DNA from: Maylandia zebra
Lineage: Eukaryota > Chordata > Actinopteri > Cichliformes > Cichlidae
Direction of reading: 5' to 3'
NCBI RefSeq assembly: GCF_041146795.1
Contig: NC_135169.1
Location: 8,696,264-8,760,263 of the forward strand
Length of the DNA: 64,000 nt
In this document: positions 45,600-55,496 of the stretch, piece after piece
How positions within the stretch are numbered: the stretch's first letter is position 1
Layout: the number at the start of each line of letters is the position of its first letter
Notes under the pieces: generated by a model
What the model was told of the DNA's origin: nothing
Databases searched by the model: none
What the model saw: the letters and a program-made list of their open reading frames with translations, nothing else
Made by a program: the position numbers and the translations under genes

Positions 45600-48500
45600 T
45601 TAACCCTTTAAGACCTACCATAGAACCAAGAACGCCAATTTCAGCCCACATAAATATATCAACAGCAGTGATCACAAAACGGTGTATAACTGAAGACAGT
45701 AGTGAGATCCTTAACAAGGTCTTCCCATTAACACCTGACCTGTCCAGAGGGTCAGTCAATGAGCTCGTCAATAGCTTCAATGCTAACATGTTAAATGTAA
45801 TGGACACTATTGCTGCCATTAAGGTGAAGGTTGTCTCTGGAAGGAAAAAGTCTCCATGGAAAAACTCCACACTGGTGAAAAATGAAAAAAGAGAGTGTAG
45901 GAAAGCTGAGCGCAGATGGAGAAAAACAAACCTCCAGGTTCATTATGACATCTATAAAGAGAAACTTCACAATTATAATTTACAACTGAGGAGTGCAAGG
46001 AGGTCCTACTTCTCTGACATCATCACTAAAAACAGCCATAATGCTCGGGTCTTATTTTCTACAGTTGACAGGCTAACAAACCCTCCTGTGTCAGTGGCAG
46101 CTGAACTTCATTCGACCATGGCCTGCAATGACTTTGCCAAATTCTTCACAGAAAAAATCCAAAAAATTAGACAAGCAATTGGTACATCAACAGCAGATCC
46201 AGGATATGTACTGTGTCCACCGAAAAACTGTTTAAACACCATGAAACAGTTTCACCCTATTAACAGCAAAGACCTGGAGGACATCTTAGGTCAACTGAAC
46301 TCCTCCTCCTGCTGTTTAGATGTCCTGCCAACAAGTTTTTTCAAAAAGGTCTCAAAGACTTTAGAGTCAGATCTGTTACAGATCGTCAACTTTTCTTTAA
46401 TGTCAGGTGTGTTTCCAGAATCACTAAAAACTGCTGTAATCAAACCTATACTGAAAAAGGACAACCTTGACAAGACACAAATGAACAACTACAGGCCGAT
46501 CTCAAATCTCCCATTTTTAAGTAAGATCATTGAAAAAGCAGTTTCTCAACAGCTCAGTTACTTCTTAAAACAGAATAACTGCTACGATGCCTTCCAGTCA
46601 GGTTTTAGACAGAACCACAGCATTGAAACCGCTCTGACCAAAGTGTTTAATGACATATGTCTGAATACAGACAGTGGAAAAATGTCAGTCTTAGTTTTAC
46701 TGGATCTCAGTGCAGCATTTGACACAGTCGACCACAACATATTACTCAAATGACTGGAGAACTGGACAGGTCTTTCAGGAACTGTACTAAACTGGTTCAA
46801 AACATACGTAGAAAACAGGAAATACTTTGTATCAATAGGTAACTTCACATCTGAGCAGACAAGCATCACATGTGGAGTTCCCCAAGGTTCCATCTTGGGA
46901 CCCCTTCTGTTTAACATTTACATGCTCCCACTGGCACAGATTATAAAGAACAACAAAATAAACTATCACAGCTATGCAGATGACACACAAATATATATCA
47001 CAATGTCACCAGGAGACCGAGGCCCTGTACAGGCTCTTGGTAAATGCATTGAGGAAATTAATGACTGGTTGTGCCACAATTTTCTCCAGCTAAACAAAAA
47101 CAAAACTGAGGTAATAGTCTTTGGCGCCAAAGAAAAACGATTACAGGTCACCAGAGAACTTCAATCTATACACCTAAAAACCACAAACCAGGCGAGAAAT
47201 TTGGGTGTAGTGATGGATGCAGACCTAAACTTAGAAAAACACATTAAGACAATAACAAAGTCAGCTTACTATCAAGAATATTTCAAGGATAAAAGATCTG
47301 ATGTCCCAACAGGACCTGGAAAAACTAGTCCATGCATTCATCTTTAGTAGGCTTGATTACTGTAACAGCATCTTTACAGGTTTACCTAAAAAATCAGTCA
47401 GACAACTACAGCTCATTCAGAACTCTGCTGCTCGAGTCCTCACTAAGACCAAAAAAGTGGACCACATCAGTCCAGCTCTGAGGTCTTTACACTGGCTGCC
47501 TGTCCGTCAGAGGATAGACTTTAAAGTTCTGATGCTGGCCTATAAAGCTCTGAATGGTTTAGGACCAAAATACATCAATGACCTCCTGACCCAGTATGAA
47601 CCATCCAGATCCCTCAGGTCATCTGGATCCGGTCTTTTATCAGTTCCCAGAGTCAGAACCAGACACAGAGAAGCTGCATTCAGCTTTTATGCTCCTTATA
47701 TCTGGAACAAACTCCCAGAAAGCCTCAGATCAGCTGAAACACTCAGTTTATTTAAATCCAGGTTGAAGACTCACCTGTTCTCAGCTGCATTTGAATAAAG
47801 CACCAAATCCACACTTTTAAGCTTAAATTTCAAAACTTACATTTTAACTACTGATTTTATCTACTGTTCTGATTTTATCTACTGGTTTTTTTTTTTTTAT
47901 CAATTTTAAATCATGCTTTTTATTGTTTTTGTTTTTAATGTCTCTGTAAAGCACTTTGAATCGCCTTGTTGTTGAATTGTGCTATACAAATAAACTTGCC
48001 TTGCCAGAGCTTACTTTATATTTTTACATGCTGTGGAGCCATTTTTGGGAGTTGCTATACATTAATACAACTGTTATAGCCTAAATTGTAATATATATGT
48101 ATGCATTAAGTCCATAGTAACTACATAAATTGCAAAAAAATCTGAAAATCATTTTTGTTTTGTTTTTTTTACATATATTTCTACTTAGAGAAATTGAAGA
48201 GGTTTATCCCTCAAAACCCTAAATACAACAAAGTTGCAATAGTTTACAACAACAGGATATTTAGTTTGAGTGTCTTCTTAGTTTTATTTTTGAGATACAC
48301 CCAATTTTTATATACTGCAGAAAAAACGAAAAACAACCCTATGATGCAAATTTGCAAAGAAAACAGCATGTGCATCAAAATAAACTATTTAAAGCAGTGC
48401 AATTCGAGTTATAAACATCACAGAAACTATTCAGAAAAGCATGAAGTCAAACACTGACTTATAAAAACACCAGTAAAGGCTTATAAGGCCTACAAGTAAA

Positions 48501-48866
48501 AAACTACATTTTCCGTGAAAATGACATCACTTCCGGTTCCGGGGAGGTAATGGCGGAAATGCGATAGTTCTTACTGATGTCTATTTCAATGTAAAAAGTG
48601 TTACGAACAGCTGATCGGATCAGCAAAACGTGTTTCGGGAATGTTATGTTTTTTTTTCCTGCAAGTGTTTTTTATGCAGTTTTTGCAAAGCTATATGTGG
48701 AAGGAAACCGTGACCTAGGACAACCTGATGGCATAAGATGTAAGTAACTCCTCCGGTTTCATATGCAAAAAAAATTGTTGCGCTAGCTTACGTGGTTGCA
48801 GTGCTACCGGGATTTAAAAATAGTTATGCAAAAGCGTGCCAGCTCCGACCGACTTTAAAGGGTTAA
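45600..48866. mobile_element. Possible piggyBac-like (TTAA) element split by an L2 LINE
   Basis: The left edge TTAACCCTTTAAGACC (45600) and the right edge, read on the other strand, TTAACCCTTTAAAGTC (48866) share TTAA plus CCCTTTAA. That fits TTAA target duplication and CCC-initial inverted repeats. An L2 LINE fills 45660-48005; the remaining 48006-48862 has no transposase. The short repeat makes this tentative. Confidence 0.4.
45660..48005 (+). mobile_element. L2-clade LINE with nearly full RT
   Basis: The plus strand encodes KRCITEDSSEILNK, NNARVLFSTVDR-type linker, then RT with NYRPISNLPFLSKIIEK, LDLSAAFDTVDH, CGVPQGSILGPLLF, SYADDTQIY and RLDYCNSIFTGLP, to the C-terminus TLSLFKSRLKTHLFSAAFE (stop near 47798). 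Only one nonsense codon (TGA 46751-46753) and one frameshift from a small deletion near 47270 interrupt it. The endonuclease is missing (5' truncation). The 3'UTR ends 'caaataaacttgccttgcc'. A relatively young but inactive copy. Confidence 0.9.
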
Positions 48867-48884
48867 GCTGCCAGGGATTCCCAT

Positions 48885-49240
48885 GATGCACTGGGTGTTT
48901 CTTCTTCACTCACTATGTGTTAACAGACCTCTCTGCATTGAATTGTACTTGTAATTAACCTCTGTCTCTCTTCCACAGCATGTCTTTATCCTGTCTTCCT
49001 TCTCTCACCCCAACCAATCGCAGCAGATGGCCCCGCCCCTCCCTGAGCCTGGTTCTGCCGGAGGTTTCTTCCTGTTAAAAGGAGTTTTTCCTTCCCACTG
49101 TCGCCAAAGTGCTTGCTCATCGAGGGTCATATGATTGTTGGGTTTTTCTCTGTATGAATTTCTTTATCTTACTATGTAAAGCTTTTTGAGGTGACGGTTG
49201 TGATTTTTGTGCTGTACAAATAGTACTGAATTAAACTAAA
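48885..49240 (+). mobile_element. LINE 3'UTR copy (same family as 28240-28600)
   Basis: Shares long phrases with 28240-28600, such as 'cctctgtctctcttccacagcatgtc' and 'ggccccgcccctccctgagcctgg', but its TTGAA tail is eroded. Coding sequence is absent. Confidence 0.65.
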
Positions 49241-49570
49241 CCTTTACATTTGTGTGGAAATGTTACCTGCTCTCAGTGATGGCTTCACAGCACCTGAATC
49301 AGCTGACTGCTCTGTAACACACAGAGACAGAACTATGAGAGTGTCACACGTGTCATCCGTCTTCAACACTGTTTCATATACTCGCCTGTAGTGTGCTGGT
49401 GTGTTTCTGACAGTAGTGAGGTAGACTCAGTTAGCAGGTGTTACTGACCCACAGTCACTGTGAAGACTTTGCCTGCTGACAGAGCCCCCACTGATCTGCT
49501 CTATGTGCCGAGTCTGCTATTCAACATGCCAGAGGCAGCTCACACCCACAGAGCCAGGATAAATTTAAAA
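49241..49570. other. Unassigned sequence with exon-like signals
   Basis: On the minus strand 49311-49267 looks like a 45-base phase-1 exon (TGTTACAG|AG..GCAG|GTAACA). 'gtcttcacag|tgactgtgggtcag' resembles the terminal exon of the Ig receptor at 51216. Too little to call a gene. Confidence 0.25.
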
Positions 49571-50200
49571 TGGCGTTTTCGTTCTGATTTTATCTGTTTT
49601 GATTTTATATACTGTTTTGTTTGTTTGTTTGTTTGTTAAATTAGTTAGTTTGTTTGTTGCTTTTTTTAATCAATTTTAAATCATGCTTTTTATTTGTTTT
49701 TGTTTCTGTCTCTGTAAAGCACTTTGACTGTTCTTATCTGTTTTGATTTTATATACTGTTTTGTTTGTTTGTTTGTAGAGCTCTGGGTAGCTCCCCAGCT
49801 GGGTCTAGACTGGGTCTAGAGAGTATTTTAAATTCAGGGAATTTAAAATAGAAAATAGCTCGTCCGCAGAGGGACTGGTAGCTCCCCTTACGATAAGGGT
49901 TCGGATTGCGCGAACAGGTGTGAATAACACAACCTGTGCCTGGAACACGACGCTGATGAGCCTCAACTGTCGCTACAACAACAGTATGCAACACAGGAGC
50001 ATGCAAAACAGTTTTGAGGCAGCCACCTAAGAACTTCTGGTGGCAGTTTGTTTGTTAATTAGTTAGTTTGTTTGCTTGTTTTAATCAATTTTAAATCTTG
50101 CCTTTTATCTGTTTTTGTTTCTAATGTCTCTGTAAAGCACTTTGAATCACCTTGTTGTTGAATTGTGCTATACAAATAAATTTGCCTTGCCTTGCCTTGC
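49571..50200 (+). mobile_element. L2 3'UTR, partly duplicated, with a nested insertion
   Basis: 'aatcaattttaaatcatgc' to 'ctgtctctgtaaagcactttga' occurs at about 49665-49730 and again at 50082-50150, each with a GTTT-rich lead. The second copy ends in the CTTGC tandem tail of L2 3' ends. Between them 49779-50049 is unrelated sequence bounded by GTTTG-rich runs, so it is an insertion of about 270 bases. No coding region. Confidence 0.6.
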
Positions 50201-50790
50201 CTTGAAAACGCTCCGCGTCCGCACTAAAATGGCCGAAAACACTTACGTTCCACTACTGCGCATGCGTGGAACTCAAGACGATTCAACCTGTCTCATTTCT
50301 GTCTGCCGTTTATTTACTTTCCAGCTCTTTGAAACATCTCTTTGAAAAGCAGTTTTTTAAATGGACTAACAATGAGGTGGAGTTGTTGCTGTGAGTAACA
50401 CAGACGTACAAAGTTGCAAAAGCGATTGAGACTTAAAGAATTTGAAGAAAAGCTCTGTGTAGCATGTACAGACTGATATTAATCTTTAATAGGGCTGTCA
50501 AAACTGCTGCTGTATAATGCCCTCTAATAGCTTAGTTTAATTGGCCACATGACTGCATCACATGACTAAAATGTGTCATTGTTTTTGAAAAGTCTTTGGG
50601 TTCGCTGTCCACACTGCGATGCGAAAACACCATTGTAAAATGTATCTGTTTTCGAGAGCGTTTTCAAAACGCTGTGTTTTCCTTGTCCGAAAACGCTGTG
50701 GACGGTGTCAAAATGGAGAAAAAACGATTTGCTTTCAAACGAAAACATATTAGTGCGGACATGGCCTTCACGAGTCACTGCACATGATAT
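50201..50790. repeat. Probable non-autonomous DNA transposon (AAAACGC-rich)
   Basis: 'aaaacgctccgcgtccgcac' at the left and 'gaaaacgctgtggacgg' and 'cgaaaacatattagtgcggac' at the right give inverted CGC/GTCCGCA words, typical of fish MITEs with CpG-rich ends. Exact termini were not fixed. Confidence 0.35.
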
Positions 50791-51066
50791 CAGCTCAGGG
50801 TGAGACATTTTAACACCTAACGGCGTTTAATCAGGAGGCATTATGCACAACATGTCTTTCATCTGCTCTAAACATATGAACAGCTGCCTATCTTGCACAC
50901 CGATATAAGCCTTAAAATGTACCCAGAATGTGCTTTGTTTTCTCTAGTGAATGATCAAACATCAGGGCACTAGCGGTTGTGTTTGCTCCTCTATGGCATG
51001 GACATTAAAAGCTCTGATACTGAGATAATGATCTACCTCGTGGTCTGGATGCTGTTTGTAACAGAC
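50791..51066. other. No gene recognised
   Basis: Sequence downstream of the Ig receptor polyA signal; nothing recognisable. Confidence 0.4.
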
Positions 51067-51072
51067 TTTATT
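51067..51072 (-). terminator. PolyA signal of the Ig receptor
   Basis: AATAAA on the minus strand about 90 bases after the stop codon of the terminal exon (51163-51161), which supports that exon as the gene's end. Confidence 0.55.
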
Positions 51073-51160
51073 ATTTTCATCCATGAAAACGTTAATGTGT
51101 TTTGGGATTTTATGTCAGATCAAAAATGATTGAACTAAAGGAACCCGAGTGGTTATATAG

Positions 51161-54100
51161 TTATTGTAATGACTCCTCAGGCACTGTGTAGGTGTTAGAC
51201 TGACCCGTACAGTTCACTGTGAAGACACTAACGAGGTCAGACATTTATGAAGACGATGATTTACAGGTGCACTGTCAGCATGTGGAAATCCATATAAATA
51301 TAGCTTTTAATATTTTAATAATAACATCATTTCCTGTTGTACCTGTGTGCGTGGTTTTCATGGTTACCTGTCCTCCTGCCAGGCTTCCCCTGATTTCTGA
51401 TGACCACCTGATCATAAGTGACGTCAGCAGCACCTGAACAGAGACATAGATGAGGTGATGCTGGTGGATTAGAAACAGGAAACATGACCGTCCTTTTCTG
51501 AACATGTCCACTCTGAGCCTCTATGAATGTCTACAACTGAACCACTTTCTCTGTAGGGACTTTTTGTCCTCTGGGCTGTGATGCATCGATGTGTTAGTGT
51601 TACAGTAAGTACAAAGACATGATTGTCCACCTAAGGAGCATTAACCAGAGTAGTAACCCACACAACACTGAGTCTCAATACCACGGATATGATTTTCCTT
51701 CCCTTTCGTGATTCTTCACTACTTTGTGTTTGGCTGTCACATACAATCCCAGTAACACACTTAAGATTGTGTGACATGACACAAAGTTCAAGGAGTATTA
51801 AATTTCTAGGCAACGTCTTATATGGCTGTAGCTCAGGTGGCAGAGCAGGTCAGCCACTAATCAGAAGGTTGGTGGTTCGATCCCAGGCTGCCTCCTGACT
51901 GCATGCCGAATATCCTTGGGAAAGATACTAACCCCATGTTTGCCTACTGGTGGTGGTCAGAGGGCCCGGTGGCGCCAGTGTCCGGCAGCCTCGCCTCTGT
52001 CAGTACGCCCCAGGTAGCTTGCAATCACCAGTGTGTGAATGACTGAATGGTGTGTAAGGCGCTTTGGGGTCCTTAGGGACTGAGTAAAGCGCTACACAAA
52101 TACAGGCCGTTTATATAACACTGTATATTTTCTGTTATGATTTGCTGTTTTATCTGCACATTTGTTGTAAGAAACAAAACTTGATTTAATTAAATTCATT
52201 TTTAATGGTTCATCTGTACCTGCAGTGAGAATCCTCACATCAGAGTAGACAACATACGGATCAGCATGATGTGTATCTGGAACACACACACAGAATCACA
52301 CACAGAGGTCATATAGCCCGAAGCTCAATTAAAAAAATGAGTCACACTCGTAACATGTCAGCGTGTGTTTGTAAAGGTCCTCAGTCGTTCAGGTCATCAT
52401 AGTCTAAGGTGAAATAAGAGCATCAGCACTGTAGGTTTCCTGAAGATGTTTCATCCGAGAAGCTTCTTCAAGTCTAAGACCAAATGGAGTTGGACAGTCC
52501 CACATCTCAAGCCCCAGTGGGACTTGAACCTTAAAAGGGTCGTTGACCCACAATTGATCATGTCCCTCATGACATGAGTCAAGGTGTGAAGTGTGGGTCA
52601 TTATCAGCACAGGTTTTAATAAGGTCTCTTAATGGTTTCACCTGAAATACTCACTACTCATAAACAAGGTGAAGGTTGTTGTGGTTCTTATTACAGTTAC
52701 ATAAATAATGAAGTACACAGAGTTTAAGTTCTAAAGCTTTACATGGCAGGCCATAATAAAAAAAGTATGTGGCCAATAGAAGGTCACAGCATTAGATAAA
52801 CATGGACTAAAATCCAAATAACGCGCATTCACCGTTTAACGCTCGGAGAAAGAGCAAATAACCCAAGAGCAAAATCTCAGACTTCAGAGTCATCAGGCAG
52901 CACATTAAATATTTTACTGTTTTAGGCACATAATGTCAAACCTCACTGCAATTGCACTCCAGCAGCATGGTTCCATGGGAAATATGTCTGGATGCTAAAT
53001 TAGCTGACCTGCAGTCCAGATGTTTTACCCACTGAAACATCTGAAGCTTTATAAAACCAAAAGTACTCTTAAAGGAGCAGCTGAGATCGACCAAAATGGA
53101 AACATCTGGCCTCAGACTGCAGCAGCTGGGCTCCTTGTTGTGATGAAAAATAAAACATATGAAGTCAATGTGACAGAGTTCATACCATTTGCTTCATTTT
53201 TCTTTTTGCAGTGGAAAAGAAGTCGAACTAGAACCAAGAGCAGAACCAGAAGAACCACAGGAACCAGGCCTGCTATGAGTGCAGTGAGAAAGGAGGTGAG
53301 ACCCTGAGGAGGTGATGAAGCAGTGTCAGCAGAAGAGTTCACAGGAGGAGTGGAGTCTGAGCTCCTGTGCTGAGGAGGATCTGCAGGAGAGATGATGCAG
53401 ACGGTTCAATCATTTTATCAGCAGGTCATGTCTGTAAACAGGAAGTGATGTCACTGTTCTGACCTCTGACCCTCAGAAAGCTCTGAGGAGACGATCCAAA
53501 TGCTTCAGTAGCACAAGAGTAGAGACCTTCATCAGACTGTTTGACCCTTCTGATGACGAGATCTGCTGCTGTTCCAGCTCCAACATGACGTCCATTAAAG
53601 TAGAAATAAGCAGCAGCTGTGTCACCGCTCCTCTCTCTGCAACGCAGTGTGACATCACTTCCTGTCCACACAGGAAGTGCAGGAATCTCCAGGATCACAC
53701 CTTTATCTGACAACAGAAACACAAACAGAGCAGAGTCAAGAGCTCCTCTCAGACGAGCTGCTTCTTGTTTGAATGAGCACCTCGCTGTCTTCCTGTCACA
53801 GCGACAGTCTAAGCAGGTCAGACCTTGCAAAATCCACTGATCTCACACTCTCAGCTCACTGACAGACATGTATCCAACATCTGGAAACATCTGCACAGAG
53901 ACACAGCTGCAACATCTCCCTGTCTCTACCTGAAACACTGATGGACACTTCATCGCTCTGCTGTCCAGATGAGTTCTCACAGAAGTAACTTCCATCAGAG
54001 GAGACGGAGTGATCCAGAACACAGGAGGAACCATGAACCCTCCCAAAGCCTGCAGCTGCTCCACAGTCCTCAGTGAGTCCTCCTCTGGTCCTCTTCACTG

Positions 54101-54199
54101 TCCATCCATCAGCTGTCTGTCCATCATCAACACAACTCAGAGACACTGAAGAAGATCCTCTGAAGACCTGCTGAAGGTTTGGACTGACAGACAGAGACA
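51161..54199 (-). CDS. ITIM-bearing two-Ig-domain receptor (Fc receptor-like), copy B
   Basis: Six minus-strand exons, all phase 1-1 until the last: Ig1 54199-53930 ([12 protein letters not shown]...DGSYFCENSS), Ig2 53706-53464 (GSDVTLRCRERSGD...DEGLYSCATEAFG), TM 53380-53186 (LTALIAGLVPVVLLVLLLVL, then CKKK), tail 52276-52220 (VVYSDV), tail 51433-51368 (VTYDQV) and terminal 51216-51161 (TYTVPEESLQ, stop). Both Ig domains keep their disulphide cysteines. The tail has two ITIMs (V.Y..V) 14 residues apart, the arrangement that recruits SHP phosphatases, so an inhibitory leukocyte receptor at the cell surface is expected. Family level is Fc receptor-like; ligand unknown. The second leader exon seen in copy A was not found here; homology stops near 54370. 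A candidate first leader exon lies at 62048-62018, and L2, Tc1 and hAT insertions fill the gap. It may be intact or may lack a signal peptide. Confidence 0.68.
51815..52115 (+). mobile_element. tRNA-derived SINE
   Basis: The head has box A (TAGCTCAGGTGG, near 51830) and box B (GGTTCGATCCC, near 51876) with tRNA spacing. The body has a 'ggtggcgccagtgtc' segment. The 3' part 'ggcgctttggggtccttagggactgagtaaagcgctacacaaatac' resembles L2-type LINE tails used by fish SINEs. It sits in an intron of the Ig receptor in the opposite orientation. Confidence 0.8.
52370..52650 (-). mobile_element. Penelope-like element 3' remnant
   Basis: 'ggtcctcagtcgttcaggtcatcatag', 'gaagatgtttcatccgagaagcttcttcaa' and 'gacatgagtcaaggtgtgaa' parallel 40821-41045 of the larger Penelope-like element in order. 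Coding sequence is absent. It lies in the intron between the TM and first ITIM exons. Confidence 0.6.
52651..53185. other. Ig receptor intron, remainder
   Basis: No element or exon recognised between the Penelope remnant and the TM exon. In copy A the equivalent intron is only about 240 bases, so this one has grown. Confidence 0.45.
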
Positions 54200-54204
54200 C
54201 TGGA

Positions 54205-54309
<105 letters not shown>

Positions 54310-55496
54310 GTGTATTTGTGTTCTTGTTGGAGTCTCACTGATTGTTTTCACTTCCATCTCCTCACCTGCATGGCTGCGACAGACTTCCCAAATCCACCTT
54401 CGCTTTTATAGCCGTGGTCTCTCATCTTGATTACGCGAAGTAATTTACAATTACTACTCTGAAATATGAATTACATCTGTAATAATCACATACCTATAAT
54501 TAGCTAAGACTGCTGGGTCTAGAGATGGCTTTTTGAGTAAAGGTTTAACTACAGCTAGCTTGAAGGCCTGTGGTACATAGCCGATCATTAGAGATAGGTT
54601 GATCATATTTAAGATCGAAGAATTAATTAATGGCAGGACTTCTTTGAGCAGTTTTGTAGGAATGGGGTCTAAAAGACACGTTGATGGTTTGGAGGAAGTA
54701 ATTATTGAAGTTAACTCAGAAAGATCAATTGGAGAAAAAGAGTCTAACTTAACATCAATGGTACTAAGAGTAGCTGTAGATAATATTACATCTGTGGGAT
54801 GATTATTGGTAATTTCTTCTCTAATGATAAAAATTTTGTTTATGAAGAAGTTCATGAAGTCATTACTAGTTAACGTTAAAGGGATGGTTGGCTCAAAAGA
54901 GCTCTGACTTTTTGTCAGCCTGGCTACAGTGCTGAAGAGAAACCTGGGGTTGTTCTTATTTTCTTCAATCAGTGATGAATAGTAAGATGTTCTGGCTTTG
55001 CGGAGGGCAGCAAACTATTTCTCCAGGCTAAATGATGATCCTCTAAATTTGTGACACGCCATTTCCTCTCCAGATTACGAGTCATCTGCTTTAGGGTACG
55101 TGTTTGAGAATTATACCACGGAGTCAGGTACTTCTGATTAGAGACCTTAGTTTTCACTGGAGCTACAGTATCCAGAGTCGTACGTAGTGAGGAGGTGAAA
55201 TTATTAACAAGATGATCGACCTCTGTTGGGGTAGCGTTCAGATAGCTGCTCTGCTCTGTGTTGGTACAGGGCATTGAAGATGATAACAGTGGGTGGATTA
55301 TATTCTTAAACTTAGTTACAGCACTTTCAGAAAGACATCTACTGTGATAAAGTCTACTCTCCACCGCTGTGTAATCAATTATTGTAAATGTAAATGTTAT
55401 CAGGAAATGATCAGACAGGAGAGAGTTTTCAGGAAACACTGTTAAATGTTCAGTTTCTATGCCATATGTTAAAACAAGATCTAGAGTGTGATTATA

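Noticed and set aside
45535..46917. Minus-strand ORFs opposite the L2 LINE
   Set aside because: Antisense shadows of the RT frame.
49267..49311. 45-base phase-1 exon-like segment on the minus strand
   Set aside because: Splice consensus fits, but the product (EQSADSGAVKPSLRA) matches nothing I know and no adjoining exons were found.
49779..50049. 'ctgatgag' in the guest segment suggested a hammerhead ribozyme
   Set aside because: The conserved GAAA partner and closing helices could not be found at a workable distance.
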